Part shown: positions 51,817 to 60,860 of the stretch, piece after piece
How the letters are laid out: the number at the start of each line of letters is the position of its first letter
How positions within the stretch are numbered: the stretch's first letter is position 1
DNA from: Palleronia salina
Lineage (GTDB): Bacteria > Pseudomonadota > Alphaproteobacteria > Rhodobacterales > Rhodobacteraceae
NCBI RefSeq assembly: GCF_900141995.1
Contig: NZ_FQZA01000002.1
Location: 193,501 to 257,500 of the forward strand
Direction of reading: 5' to 3'
Length of the DNA: 64,000 nucleotides
Made by a program: the position numbers and the translations under genes
Notes under the pieces: generated by a model
The model's database searches: none
What the model was told of the DNA's origin: nothing
The model's input: only the letters and a program-made list of their open reading frames with translations

Positions 51817-53241
51817 CTAAAGTGCCAGTTCCGGCGTCAGACCCGTCTTCTCCAGCGCCCAGGCGGCGGCCCAGGCACCGTCGCGCCGGGTCAACATCAG
51901 GTAGTTGCGTTGCGCGCAGTAGATCCCGGGACGACCGGGCAGCGCGCGCAGGCGGATCGGGTGGCCCTTCAGGGGCGCTTCGCCGAACCGTGCCAGCGTG
52001 CCCAGCCCGCGGGCGAAGGCGGTGGGCGGCGCGGGGTGCGAAATGCCCGAGGCCACAAGCTGGTGCAGCGGCCCGCTCGCGGCATCCATCGTGCCGCGCG
52101 TGGCCAAATGGATCTCGCCCGACAGGACCGTCACCGGTGTCTCCGGCCGCTCGTGCCGGTCGAGGATCAGGCGCAGGAACCGTTGCCATTCGGCCCGGTG
52201 GGTGCGGCTTTGCCACTGGTCGCGCAGGTCATCCTCGTATTTCTCCATCCGGCGCGTGAGGCCCATCAGCCGCTCGACGATCGACAGGCGCGGCCCCAGG
52301 GCGGGGACCGAGGATAGCAGGAACAGGTGCCCCGTCGGGGCGCCGGTGATCGCGTCGGTCACGTCACGCCAGGTGGCGTCGTCCATGACCCGCTCGGGCC
52401 GCCGGGTGGAGCGCAGGTCGGGCGCAACGAAGCTGACGCCCGGCGCATCCACGCGCCACGACAGGTGCCCCGACCCGGTGGCGACAGGAGGCTGCTCATC
52501 GGGCGCGCAGCCCATCTGGAACATCAGGAACGACTCGCGCGCGACGTCGAACAGCGTGCGGCCCACGTCGCTGTCCAGGATGTCCTCGGGCAGCGATCCC
52601 CAGCCGTCGCAGATGTCGTGGTCGTCCCACATGGACAGGCTGGGGACGCGCGCGGCGACCGCGGCATAGCCCGCCTGCGCCGACTGGAAGGCATAGCGCA
52701 GGAAGAACGCGCGACGCAGGGCTTCGCGCAGTTCGGCCAATGCGGATGCGGGCTGGGGGCGGGTGTCGATGTCGGGCCAGTCGCGGCTGATCGGGTGCGC
52801 CTCGGTCACCTCGTCGGCATAGATCTGGTCGCCGCCTTGGAGCAGCAGGTGCAGCGGCGCGCGGTCGTTGCGTTCGGCCAGCTGGCGCCACATGGCGTTC
52901 CGGCTGGCCTCGGGGCGGTCGAGATCGCCATGCTCCTGCCCGTTGCACGAGGTGTAGGCCACGTTCAGGTCGCCGCCCCAGCGGGTGTTCACGCGGTATT
53001 CGCGCCCGTCGATCTGGTAGCTTGCGGCCGGATCCGCGGGCAGGCGGAAATCGTATCGCCACATGGTCGCCCCCGCCGCACCGCCCAGCCGCACGGGGTC
53101 GACCTGCGTGCCATCGGCCTCCAGCACCGGGGGCTTTCTGCCGACGTGGCGGACCAGTGTCGCGGCCAGGGTCACGCCCCGTTCGTCGACCTGGCGCAGG
53201 TGCAGCATCGGAAGGGTGTCGGGGGCACGGTCTGGCAACAT
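51817..53241 (-). CDS. PhoD-like metallophosphatase (alkaline phosphatase D family)
   Basis: I place the start at ATG 53241, giving 474 residues; the upstream frame is unsupported. PhoD-family metal motifs are present: VAYTSCNGQEHGDLD, LLLQGGDQIYADEVTEAHPI (GDQ-x-YAD) near residue 145, SLSMWDDHDICDGWGSLPED near residue 205 and VTVLSGEIHLATRG near residue 375. There is no signal peptide, so it may be cytoplasmic, unlike secreted PhoD. The N-terminal 80 residues are a beta-rich sub-domain as in related proteins. The substrate is unknown. It is divergent from the HIBADH gene. Confidence 0.85.
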   Translation of the reverse strand: MLPDRAPDTLPMLHLRQVDERGVTLAATLVRHVGRKPPVLEADGTQVDPVRLGGAAGATMWRYDFRLPADPAASYQIDGREYRVNTRWGGDLNVAYTSCNGQEHGDLDRPEASRNAMWRQLAERNDRAPLHLLLQGGDQIYADEVTEAHPISRDWPDIDTRPQPASALAELREALRRAFFLRYAFQSAQAGYAAVAARVPSLSMWDDHDICDGWGSLPEDILDSDVGRTLFDVARESFLMFQMGCAPDEQPPVATGSGHLSWRVDAPGVSFVAPDLRSTRRPERVMDDATWRDVTDAITGAPTGHLFLLSSVPALGPRLSIVERLMGLTRRMEKYEDDLRDQWQSRTHRAEWQRFLRLILDRHERPETPVTVLSGEIHLATRGTMDAASGPLHQLVASGISHPAPPTAFARGLGTLARFGEAPLKGHPIRLRALPGRPGIYCAQRNYLMLTRRDGAWAAAWALEKTGLTPELAL

Positions 53242-53298
53242 CGCCCTGAGATAAGCCCCCCGCGCCCGCCCGCAAGTGCGCTTGAACCGGCGGTGATC

Positions 53299-53308
53299 TG
53301 GTATACCA
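53299..53308 (+). promoter_or_regulatory. Palindromic TGGTATACCA operator upstream of the dehydrogenase gene
   Basis: The perfect 10-bp palindrome TGGTATACCA lies 26 bases before the dehydrogenase start, in the PhoD/dehydrogenase divergent gap. This core matches the type of site bound by GntR/FCD-family repressors of sugar-acid genes. No such regulator gene is next to it. Confidence 0.45.
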
Positions 53309-53334
53309 TTTGCCGGAAAACCGAGGAGGACAAG

Positions 53335-54258
53335 ATGGCAGACAAACCGACAGTCGGCTTTATCGGCGTGGGCTACATGGGCCACGGCATGGCCAAGAAT
53401 ATCCTGCAGGGCGGCTATCCCATGCAGATCAAGGGCAACCGCAACCGCACCCCCGTCGACAGCCTTGTCGGCATGGGCGCGACCGAGGCCGATACGCCCA
53501 AGTCCATGGCCGAGGCCTGCGACATCATCCATATCTGCCTGTCGAATTCCCCCCAGGTGGAAGAGATCATCCGGGGCGAGGACGGCATCCTCGCTTCGGG
53601 CAAGAAGGGCCTGATCGTGGTGGACTGCACCACCGCCGATCCCGGCTCGACCGACATGCTGGCGGCAGAGCTGGCCGAGGCGGGCATGACCATGGTCGAC
53701 GCGCCGCTGGGCCGCACCCCGAAGGAAGCCGAGGAAGGCACGCTGGACGCCATGGTGGGTTGCGACGACGCGACCTTCGAGACCTTGAAGCCGGTGATCG
53801 AGTGCTGGGCCGGCACCATCAACCGTATCGGCCCCGTGGGCAGCGCGCACCGGATGAAGCTGATCATGAATTTCATCGCCATGGGCTATGGCGCGCTGTT
53901 CGCCGAGGCGCTGAGCCTCGGGGCGAAATCCGGTATCTCGCCCCAGACCATCCGCAAGGTCATCGGCGAAAGCCGCATGTCCAACGGTTTCTTCGAGACG
54001 TTCATGTCCTACGCCGTCGACCGCAATCGCGAGGCGCACAAGTTCACCATCACCAACGCGCTGAAGGACGTGACCTATGTCGCCTCGATGGCGCAGGGGG
54101 CGGGGGTGATGAATCCCATCGGCGCGGCCACGCGAAACTACTACGCCCATGTCGCCGCGCTGGGGCAGGGGGCGGATTACGTGCCCATGGTCGCTGACCA
54201 CGTGGCCCGTCTGAACGGGCTGGACCTGGCCGACGAGGTCAAGAAGGGCGAGAAGTAA
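53335..54258 (+). CDS. NAD(P)-dependent 3-hydroxyisobutyrate dehydrogenase-family enzyme
   Basis: The start is ATG 53335, preceded by GAGGAGGA, giving 307 residues. An N-terminal Rossmann site GFIGVGYMGHGMAKNILQGG is followed by the middle motif ICLSNSPQVEEIIRGEDGIL, then the catalytic block GPVGSAHRMKLIMNFIAMGY, with Lys in place of the general acid/base residue of the family. 3-Hydroxyisobutyrate, tartronate-semialdehyde or 6-phosphogluconate-like beta-hydroxyacids are possible substrates. The upstream TGGTATACCA operator suggests control by a sugar-acid regulator. It converges with DUF808. Confidence 0.88.
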   Translation: MADKPTVGFIGVGYMGHGMAKNILQGGYPMQIKGNRNRTPVDSLVGMGATEADTPKSMAEACDIIHICLSNSPQVEEIIRGEDGILASGKKGLIVVDCTTADPGSTDMLAAELAEAGMTMVDAPLGRTPKEAEEGTLDAMVGCDDATFETLKPVIECWAGTINRIGPVGSAHRMKLIMNFIAMGYGALFAEALSLGAKSGISPQTIRKVIGESRMSNGFFETFMSYAVDRNREAHKFTITNALKDVTYVASMAQGAGVMNPIGAATRNYYAHVAALGQGADYVPMVADHVARLNGLDLADEVKKGEK

Positions 54259-54269
54259 GCGCGCGGGCT

Positions 54270-54293
54270 GGCCGGGGTCAGTGGGCCCCGGCC
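54270..54293. terminator. Convergent-gene hairpin between the dehydrogenase and DUF808 genes
   Basis: GGCCGGGG (54270-54277) pairs with CCCCGGCC (54286-54293) around an 8-base loop, spanning the DUF808 stop codon. It is suited to end transcripts from both sides, but no T run is evident. Confidence 0.35.
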
Positions 54294-55243
54294 TTGTCCT
54301 TGTTGCCGAACAGGCCGCTAACGGTCTTCACCACCGGCACCAGGATCGCGCCCAGGATCAAGCCGATGACACCGTCGAGGAACGCCGTCACCGCCCATTC
54401 GACAGCACCGCGATAGCCCGACACCGCATCGCCCGCGGCGACCGCCAGGTCGTGGATGATGTCGTAGGGCAGGTGCCAGCCCATCTCGTGCAGGCCGTGG
54501 ACGATGATGTTGCCGCCGACCCACACCATGGCGGCGGTCCCGATGACCACCAGCGCCTTCATGATCCACGGCATCGCCTTCACGATGAACCGGCCCAGCG
54601 ACCGCGTCACCGACAGCCGCCCCTTGGCGGCCATGGCGACGCCGGCGTCGTCGGCCTTCACGATGACCGCCACCGCGCCGTAAACGGCCACGGTGATCAG
54701 GATTCCCGCCGCGCCCAGCACCAGCGCCACGCGCCACAACCCCATATCCTCGGGCAGGGACGACAGCACGATGGTCATGATCTCGGCCGACAGGATGAAA
54801 TCCGTCTTGATCGCGCCCTTGACCTTCTTCTCCTCGAGATGCGCGTCGGCCATCTTTTCCTTCACCAGGTCCTCGGCGTGATGATCGGCCGGGTTGATGG
54901 CGTGAAGCACCTTCTCGGCGCCCTCGAAACACAGGTAGGCGCCGCCCAGCATCAGGAGCGGCGGGATCGCCCACGGCGCGAAGACCGACAGCAGCAGGGC
55001 GATGGGCAGCAGGATGACGATCTTGTTGAAGAACGACCCCTTGGCGATCTTCCAGACGATCGGGATCTCGCGGTCGGCGGAAAAGCCGTGGACGTATTTC
55101 GGGGTGACCGCGGCGTCGTCGATCACGGCGCCCGCGGCCTTGGACGACGCCTTGACCGCCTGCCCCATGACATCGTCGACCGAGGCCGCCGCCACCTTCG
55201 CGATGGCCGCCACGTCGTCCAGTAGCGCGATCAGACCGCTCAT
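54278..55243 (-). CDS. DUF808 family inner-membrane protein
   Basis: The start is ATG 55243, giving 321 residues. The first 60 residues include SGLIALLDDVAAIAKVAAAS and a VDDVMGQAVKASSKAAGAVI-type helix, then FSADREIPIVWKIAKGSFFN. Many hydrophobic segments follow (KIVILLPIALLLSVFAPWA and GGNIIVHGL regions) with a conserved KTDFILSAEIMTIVL block, as in YedI/DUF808 proteins. The function is not assigned. It lies between the dehydrogenase and UbiG-like genes and is leftward like the latter. Confidence 0.9.
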   Translation of the reverse strand: MSGLIALLDDVAAIAKVAAASVDDVMGQAVKASSKAAGAVIDDAAVTPKYVHGFSADREIPIVWKIAKGSFFNKIVILLPIALLLSVFAPWAIPPLLMLGGAYLCFEGAEKVLHAINPADHHAEDLVKEKMADAHLEEKKVKGAIKTDFILSAEIMTIVLSSLPEDMGLWRVALVLGAAGILITVAVYGAVAVIVKADDAGVAMAAKGRLSVTRSLGRFIVKAMPWIMKALVVIGTAAMVWVGGNIIVHGLHEMGWHLPYDIIHDLAVAAGDAVSGYRGAVEWAVTAFLDGVIGLILGAILVPVVKTVSGLFGNKDKAGAH

Positions 55244-55338
55244 CCGGCGTCCTCCTTTGCCTGCTCCGGGGTGACATAGCACCGCAGGGCGGCCGCGCAA
55301 TGCGGGGCCGCGTTGGCGGGCCAGATGGCTTGGGCGGA

Positions 55339-56049
55339 TCAGCCCGGCTTGCGCGCCCATCCCATGTAGATGACGGCGGTCGTGGGCACACGGCCGAAGA
55401 CCGGGTCCAGCCGCTTGTTCAACCCGCGCGGCCCCAGCCCGGTCGTCTCGCGCGGCGCGAGCCCCGCGCGTTTCAGCAGGGTGTCGAGCTCGCCGGGCTT
55501 GATGAACATGTCGGGGTCGTGGGTGCCCTTGGGCAGGATGCGCAAAACGTCCTCGGCCATGGTGATCGCCGCCAGGCGCGACACGGGGTTGCGGTTCAGC
55601 GTGTCGAACAGGAACAGCCCGCCCGGACGCAGCACGCGCGCCACCTCGCGCAGGGTCTGCTCGACGCTTTCCACGTGCTCCAGCACGTCGACGCAGACCA
55701 CCGCGTCGAAGGCGCCGTCGTCGTAGGGCAGCGACTCGCCCTTGCCCACGTCGTAGCGGATGTCGCGCCCGCCCTGTTCGGCGTGTTGCCGCGCGGCCTT
55801 GATCGAGTCCTCGGCCGGGTCGATGCCCGTGACGCGCGCCCCGCGATCGTCCAGCGCCTCGGCCATGAAGCCGCCGGCGCAGCCCAGGTCCAGCACCTGC
55901 TTGCCCTGCCAATCGATCAGCCGGTCGAACCACGACAGGCGCCCGGGCACCATGTTCTTCAGGGTGCGCACCCAGCGGATGTCGTCCGACCACCATTGCC
56001 GGGCGAAATCGTCGTAGATCTGCAGGTTGTTGCGCGTCTTTTCGGCCAT
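55339..56049 (-). CDS. UbiG-like SAM-dependent methyltransferase
   Basis: The start is ATG 56049 (MAEKTRNNLQIYDDFARQWW), giving 236 residues. Motif I of the SAM fold is KQVLDLGCAGGFMAEALDDR, followed by RVTGIDPAEDSIKAARQHAE, post-I acidic residue Asp, and DAVVCVDVLEHVESVEQTLR. The pattern is UbiG/COQ3-like (ubiquinone O-methyltransferase), but without a search a different UbiG-family methyltransferase cannot be excluded. It is divergent from the second motB, 137 bases apart. Confidence 0.75.
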   Translation of the reverse strand: MAEKTRNNLQIYDDFARQWWSDDIRWVRTLKNMVPGRLSWFDRLIDWQGKQVLDLGCAGGFMAEALDDRGARVTGIDPAEDSIKAARQHAEQGGRDIRYDVGKGESLPYDDGAFDAVVCVDVLEHVESVEQTLREVARVLRPGGLFLFDTLNRNPVSRLAAITMAEDVLRILPKGTHDPDMFIKPGELDTLLKRAGLAPRETTGLGPRGLNKRLDPVFGRVPTTAVIYMGWARKPG

Positions 56050-56186
56050 GTCCGCCCCTTCGGTCCTTCGCCGCACAGATAGCGCGGGTTGCGCCACACC
56101 CAAGCCACGCAATGACCTTATTCGGTTAGCCCCCGGTTCATCGCTGCGACCGTAGATCCGTCCTCGGGATTTACGGGGGTGACACC

Positions 56187-56987
56187 ATGGCATCGAATGC
56201 GCCGATCATAATCAAACGCAAGAAGAAGGGCGGCGGCGACGGCCATCACGGTGGCGCCTGGAAGGTGGCCTATGCCGATTTCGTCACGGCGATGATGGCC
56301 TTCTTCATGCTCATGTGGCTGCTGAACGCCACGACCGAGACCCAGCGCAACGGTCTGGCCGACTATTTCAACCCGGCCATCCCCATGGCGAAGCTCTCGG
56401 GCGGGGGCGATGGGGTGTTCGGCGGGGACGACGTGGCGTCGAACGATCAGTTCGTGGGGCGCGCCGGGGGTGCGCAGGTGGTTCAGTCGTCCGGCGCCGG
56501 TGCCGGGCAGGGCGCCGAGGCGGCGCTGTCGGACGCGCTGGGCGACGTGAAGGACCAGCTGGACGCCAATTCCGGCGAATCGACCGTGGCCGACGACCTG
56601 TTGCAGCATATCGACGTGCGCATCACCGACGAGGGGCTGATCGTCGACATGTTCGACCTGCCCGGCGCGCCGCTGTTCGAGCCCGAGCGCGACACGCCCA
56701 CGGCACTGGGCCGCGAGCTGATCGCGGTTGTCTCGGACATCTTCCGCCTGGCCGAGAACCGGGTCGCGGTGAACGGCCACGTCCGTGCCCAGCCCGTCGT
56801 CCGGGTGGAACGGGCGGAATGGGACCTGTCGGCGGCCCGGGCGCAGAAGACCCGCATCCTGATGACCGGCAACGCGATCTCCGCGGACCGCATCGCCCGC
56901 ATCGGCGGCTTCGCCGACCGGAACCGGCTGCACAAGGCGCCGACCGACCCGCGCAACAACCGGATCGAGCTCATCCTGCTGCGCTGA
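56187..56987 (+). CDS. MotB-like stator protein (copy 2)
   Basis: This 266-residue second MotB has the same membrane/proton-path block, GGAWKVAYADFVTAMMAFFM, with Asp31. It also has a shorter periplasmic linker than copy 1. The C-terminal OmpA-type domain is degenerate: NGHVRAQPVV stands where the peptidoglycan GHTD motif is expected, while EWDLSAARAQKTRI and NNRIELILLR remain. A plug/stator-like function could be altered or lost. It is the first gene of a rightward set, motB2-flgE2-K2-L2-I2, and has no adjacent motA. Confidence 0.85.
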   Translation: MASNAPIIIKRKKKGGGDGHHGGAWKVAYADFVTAMMAFFMLMWLLNATTETQRNGLADYFNPAIPMAKLSGGGDGVFGGDDVASNDQFVGRAGGAQVVQSSGAGAGQGAEAALSDALGDVKDQLDANSGESTVADDLLQHIDVRITDEGLIVDMFDLPGAPLFEPERDTPTALGRELIAVVSDIFRLAENRVAVNGHVRAQPVVRVERAEWDLSAARAQKTRILMTGNAISADRIARIGGFADRNRLHKAPTDPRNNRIELILLR

Positions 56988-57066
56988 CCGGCGTTAGCGG
57001 CCTGTTAAGCCCGGTGGGCTAACCCTTCCTCAAAGACGACGCGGTGACATCAGAAAGGCGCACCCC

Positions 57067-58368
57067 ATGACGATCTCTTCCTCCCTCGCCGCCGGGGTTT
57101 CCGGCCTGAACGCGAACGCCCAGCGGCTGGCCAGCATCTCGGACAATATCGCGAACTCGGCGACCATGGGCTACAAGCGGGTCGAGACCGACTTCCACGC
57201 CATGGTCCTGGAAAGCGGCAATGCCAGCCGATTCAACGCGGGCGGCGTGCGCAGCTCGACCGCGCGGCTGATCGACGAACGCGGCCAGTTGCAGACCACG
57301 CAGAACGCCACCGACATCGCCATGAACGGTCGGGGATTCATGCCCGTCACGCGACAGGCGGCGCTGACCCAGCAGGGCGAATTGCCGCTGTCGCTGATGA
57401 CCACCGGATCGTTCCGACCCGACGACAGCGGTATCCTGACCGACCCCGTGGGCAACGTGCTCCTGGGCTGGCCGGCCCGCCAGGACGGCAGCTTCCCGTC
57501 CTTCCCCCGCGACAGCACCGACGGGCTCGAGCCGATCAACATCTTCCACAACCAGTACTCGGCCAACCCGACGACCGAGATGACGATGCATGTGAACCTG
57601 CCGTCGGACGACAGCGCGCCGGGTGCCAGCGGCGATCCGTATGACATCACCCTGGAATACTTCGGCAACCTTGGTCAGAAAGAGTCGCTGAACGTCGTCT
57701 TCACCCCGACCGTGGGCGGCGCGGCCCCGTCGAACCAGTGGACCATGCAGGTGACCGACAGTGCCAGTGGCGGCGCGGTCATCGCCGAGTACACGCTGGA
57801 CTTCAACACCGGCAACCCGGGCGGCGGCACCATGACCTCTGTCACGACCGTCACGGGCAATGCCTACGATCCCGCGACCGGAACGGTGGACCTGACGGCC
57901 GGTGGAGGCACCATCGCTCTCAATATCGGTGAGCTGAACGATAATTCGGCCATTACGCAGCTCGATTCGGTCTTCGCGCCCTCGTCGCTCGCGAAGAACG
58001 GCACCTCCGTCGGAACGCTGCTGGGGGTCGAGATCGACGCGGGTGGCATCGTGAGCGCGGTTTACGATTCGGGCTTCACGCGCTCGATCTACCAGGTGCC
58101 CATCATCGACGTGGCCAATCCCAATGGCCTGAAATCCGGCGATGGCCAGACCTACTCCGTCACCGGCGAAAGCGGCGACATGTTCCTGTGGGACGCCGGT
58201 GAAGGTCCGGTGGGCGAGACCGTGGGCTATACCCGTGAAGCCAGCACCACGGATGTCGCGAACGAGCTGACGACCCTGATCCAGACCCAGCGCGCCTATT
58301 CCTCGAACGCCAAGATCATCCAGACGGTGGACGAGATGCTGCAGGAAACCACCAACCTCAAGCGCTGA
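57067..58368 (+). CDS. Flagellar hook protein FlgE (copy 2)
   Basis: This 433-residue second hook protein starts MTISSSLAAGVSGLNANAQR, with SDNIANSATMGYKRVETDFH and DIAMNGRGFMPVTR. Its C-terminus (ELTTLIQTQRAYSSNAKIIQ, then DEMLQETTNLKR) matches copy 1. The middle domains differ clearly, so the two are divergent paralogues. It sits 79 bases after motB2 and 39 before flgK2. Confidence 0.93.
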   Translation: MTISSSLAAGVSGLNANAQRLASISDNIANSATMGYKRVETDFHAMVLESGNASRFNAGGVRSSTARLIDERGQLQTTQNATDIAMNGRGFMPVTRQAALTQQGELPLSLMTTGSFRPDDSGILTDPVGNVLLGWPARQDGSFPSFPRDSTDGLEPINIFHNQYSANPTTEMTMHVNLPSDDSAPGASGDPYDITLEYFGNLGQKESLNVVFTPTVGGAAPSNQWTMQVTDSASGGAVIAEYTLDFNTGNPGGGTMTSVTTVTGNAYDPATGTVDLTAGGGTIALNIGELNDNSAITQLDSVFAPSSLAKNGTSVGTLLGVEIDAGGIVSAVYDSGFTRSIYQVPIIDVANPNGLKSGDGQTYSVTGESGDMFLWDAGEGPVGETVGYTREASTTDVANELTTLIQTQRAYSSNAKIIQTVDEMLQETTNLKR

Positions 58369-58407
58369 TCGGCGCAGCCTTCCTGAACCAGCGACAGGAG
58401 ACGCCAA

Positions 58408-59853
58408 GTGGCCATCTCGAACGCATTGAACAACGCCATATCGGGCCTGGGGGCGGCCGGGCGCAGCGCGCAGGTCGTGTCGTCGAATTTCGCCAACGCG
58501 CTGACGCCCGGCTACGGCAAGCGCGAGGTCGACCTCGCCAGCCGGGCCCTCACCGGCGGCGTCACCGTGGCAGGGGTCACGCGTGCATCGGATCCCGCGC
58601 TGCTGTCCGAACGCCGTGCCTCGGATGCGGCCGTGGCCAGCGGCGACACCACGGTGACCGGCCTGCAACGCCTGACAGATGCCATGGGAGAGCCCGGCGC
58701 GCCGCAATCGATCCCGGGCCGTGTCGCTGCCCTGTCCGGGCTCTTGACCGAGGCGGCCAGCCAGCCCGCATCGCAGCCGAGGCTGAACGCGCTGGCCGAC
58801 GGTGCCCGTGCCCTCGCGGGCAGTCTCAACGCGGCCTCCGATACGGTGCAATCCGTCCGGCTCGACGCCGACAGGTCGATCGCCGCGCAGGTCGATCGGC
58901 TCAATACCAGCCTCGCCCGCGTGGATACGCTGAACGGCGACATCATGCGCGCCCGGGTACAGGGCAACGATGTGAACGGCCTGCTGGACGCCCGCCAGGC
59001 CGAGATCGACAGTATCGCCGGGATCGTCCCGCTGCGGGAACTGCCGCGCCCGAACGGCGGCGTGGCGCTGATCACCACGGGCGGCGCTTTGCTGCTGGAT
59101 GACCGGCCCGCCCGGGTCGGCTTCTCGCCCGCGGGCGCCATGACGCCGGGCGATGCGCTCGGCGGATCATTGTCGGGCCTGAACATCAACGGCCTCCCGG
59201 TGGACATGAGCCGCAGCTCGGGCCGGATGTCGGGGGGATCCCTGCAAGCCGCGTTCGACTTGCGTGATCGCACCGGGGTCGCGGCGCAGGCCCAGCTCGA
59301 CGGCCTGGCGCGGGAGTTGATCGCACGCGTTTCCGCCTCCGGTGTGGACCCGACCATCGCGGCCGGATCGCCCGGGCTGTTCACCGATGCAGGCGCGGCC
59401 TTCGCCCCGGCCAACGAAGTCGGGCTCGCCGGACGCGTGACCCTGAACGCGGCAGTTGATCCGGCCCAGGGTGGCGCGGTGTGGCGGCTTCGCGATGGCG
59501 TGGGCGCCACCGCGCCCGGACCGCAGGGCGACGCGCGCCTTCTGAACACGCTGGGCGCGGCGCTGGGCGCCTCGCAACCCGCCGCGTCGGCGGCGCTCGG
59601 AACCGGATCCTTCAGCCTCGGCGGGCAGGCCGACCAGGTCGCGTCGAGCCTGGGATCGTCCCTGTTCCGGGCCGAGCAGGATCGCACCTTCGCCCTGTCC
59701 AGGTCATCCGAACTCATCGCCCGCGAGCTCGAGCAGGGGGTCGATACCGATGCCGAGCTTCAAACCCTGCTGTTGGTCGAACAGATCTACACCGCCAACA
59801 CCAAGGTGATCCAGGCCGTCGACACGATGCTGCAGCAACTTCTGGAGATCTGA
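58408..59853 (+). CDS. Hook-associated protein 1 FlgK (copy 2)
   Basis: This 481-residue protein starts at GTG 58408, after ACAGGAG (58395-58401). The FlgK N-terminus is AISNALNNAISGLGAAGRSA, with VSSNFANALTPGYGKRE as the axial motif. The C-terminus, LQTLLLVEQIYTANTKVIQA, then VDTMLQQLLEI, parallels copy 1 (a shorter tail). The Ser/Ala-rich middle differs from copy 1. It overlaps nothing upstream and is 2 bases from flgL2. Confidence 0.9.
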   Translation: MAISNALNNAISGLGAAGRSAQVVSSNFANALTPGYGKREVDLASRALTGGVTVAGVTRASDPALLSERRASDAAVASGDTTVTGLQRLTDAMGEPGAPQSIPGRVAALSGLLTEAASQPASQPRLNALADGARALAGSLNAASDTVQSVRLDADRSIAAQVDRLNTSLARVDTLNGDIMRARVQGNDVNGLLDARQAEIDSIAGIVPLRELPRPNGGVALITTGGALLLDDRPARVGFSPAGAMTPGDALGGSLSGLNINGLPVDMSRSSGRMSGGSLQAAFDLRDRTGVAAQAQLDGLARELIARVSASGVDPTIAAGSPGLFTDAGAAFAPANEVGLAGRVTLNAAVDPAQGGAVWRLRDGVGATAPGPQGDARLLNTLGAALGASQPAASAALGTGSFSLGGQADQVASSLGSSLFRAEQDRTFALSRSSELIARELEQGVDTDAELQTLLLVEQIYTANTKVIQAVDTMLQQLLEI

Positions 59854-59855
59854 TC

Positions 59856-60860
59856 GTGCCATTTTCATCCATAGGCGATCTCGCCCAGACCTTCGTGACG
59901 CGCCGTGCCAACACCCGGCTGACATCCGAACTCTCCAAGCTCGGAACCGAACTCACCACGGGCCTGAAGCGCGACAAGGGCACCGCCCTCTCGGGCGATC
60001 TGGGGATACTCACCGCGCTCGAACGCAGCGTGACCGAACTTGCCGCCCTCAGCAGCGCGGCGAAGGAAGCCAAGGTTTTCGCCGACGCGACCGAAGCCCG
60101 ATTGGGTCGTATCCAGGACTTGGTACAGGATCTTGGGACGAAGGCGGTCCTGTCCCAGGGCGGGGTCGGCGGCAATGTCGAATCCGCCGTCATCGCCGCG
60201 GCACAAGACGCCTTCGCAACGACCGTGTCGTCGATGAACGCGACGGGTGCGGGCCGCTTCCTGTTCTCGGGCACGGCGACCGGAACCGCCCCGCTTCGGG
60301 ACGCCGACGCGATCCTGGCCGACCTGGCGTCGTTCGTCGCCGGGGCCCCAGACGCGGCCAGCTTCAACGCGGCGGTCGATGCCTATTTCGGCCCCGGGGG
60401 CGGATTCGAGACGACCGATTACCAAGGCACGGCCCAAGATCTCGCGCCGCAAAGGATCAGCCAGGACGAATCGGTCGACCTTGGCCTTCGGGCCGATTCC
60501 GCGCTTTTCCGGGATACTCTCGCGGGTATCGCGAGGATCGCCCTCCTGGACGGCGGCGCCTTCGTCGGGGCCCCGGCCGAGCGCCAGGCCATAATCGACA
60601 CCGCGATCGGCGGGCTGCGCGGCGCGGACAACGGCCTGACCCGTGAACGGTCGGTGGTTGGCAGCGCGCAGGGCCTGATCGACCGCGCGATCACCCGGAA
60701 CGCCTCCGAGACAACGGCGCTCGATCAGACCCGGATCAGCCTGATCGGTGCTGATCCCTACGAAACCGCGACCCGGATCGAGCAGACGCAGGTCCAGCTC
60801 GAATCGCTCTACACGTTGACCGCGCGACTGTCGCGCCTGAACCTGGCGAACTTCCTGTGA
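59856..60860 (+). CDS. Hook-filament junction protein FlgL (copy 2)
   Basis: This 334-residue protein starts at GTG 59856, three bases after the flgK2 stop. It has a FlgL/flagellin-like N-terminal helix (RRANTRLTSELSKLGTELTT), FLFSGTATGTAPLRDAD in the middle, and the tail LYTLTARLSRLNLANFL that mirrors copy 1. The last base overlaps the flgI2 start (TGATG). It is 25 residues shorter than copy 1. Confidence 0.88.
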   Translation: MPFSSIGDLAQTFVTRRANTRLTSELSKLGTELTTGLKRDKGTALSGDLGILTALERSVTELAALSSAAKEAKVFADATEARLGRIQDLVQDLGTKAVLSQGGVGGNVESAVIAAAQDAFATTVSSMNATGAGRFLFSGTATGTAPLRDADAILADLASFVAGAPDAASFNAAVDAYFGPGGGFETTDYQGTAQDLAPQRISQDESVDLGLRADSALFRDTLAGIARIALLDGGAFVGAPAERQAIIDTAIGGLRGADNGLTRERSVVGSAQGLIDRAITRNASETTALDQTRISLIGADPYETATRIEQTQVQLESLYTLTARLSRLNLANFL

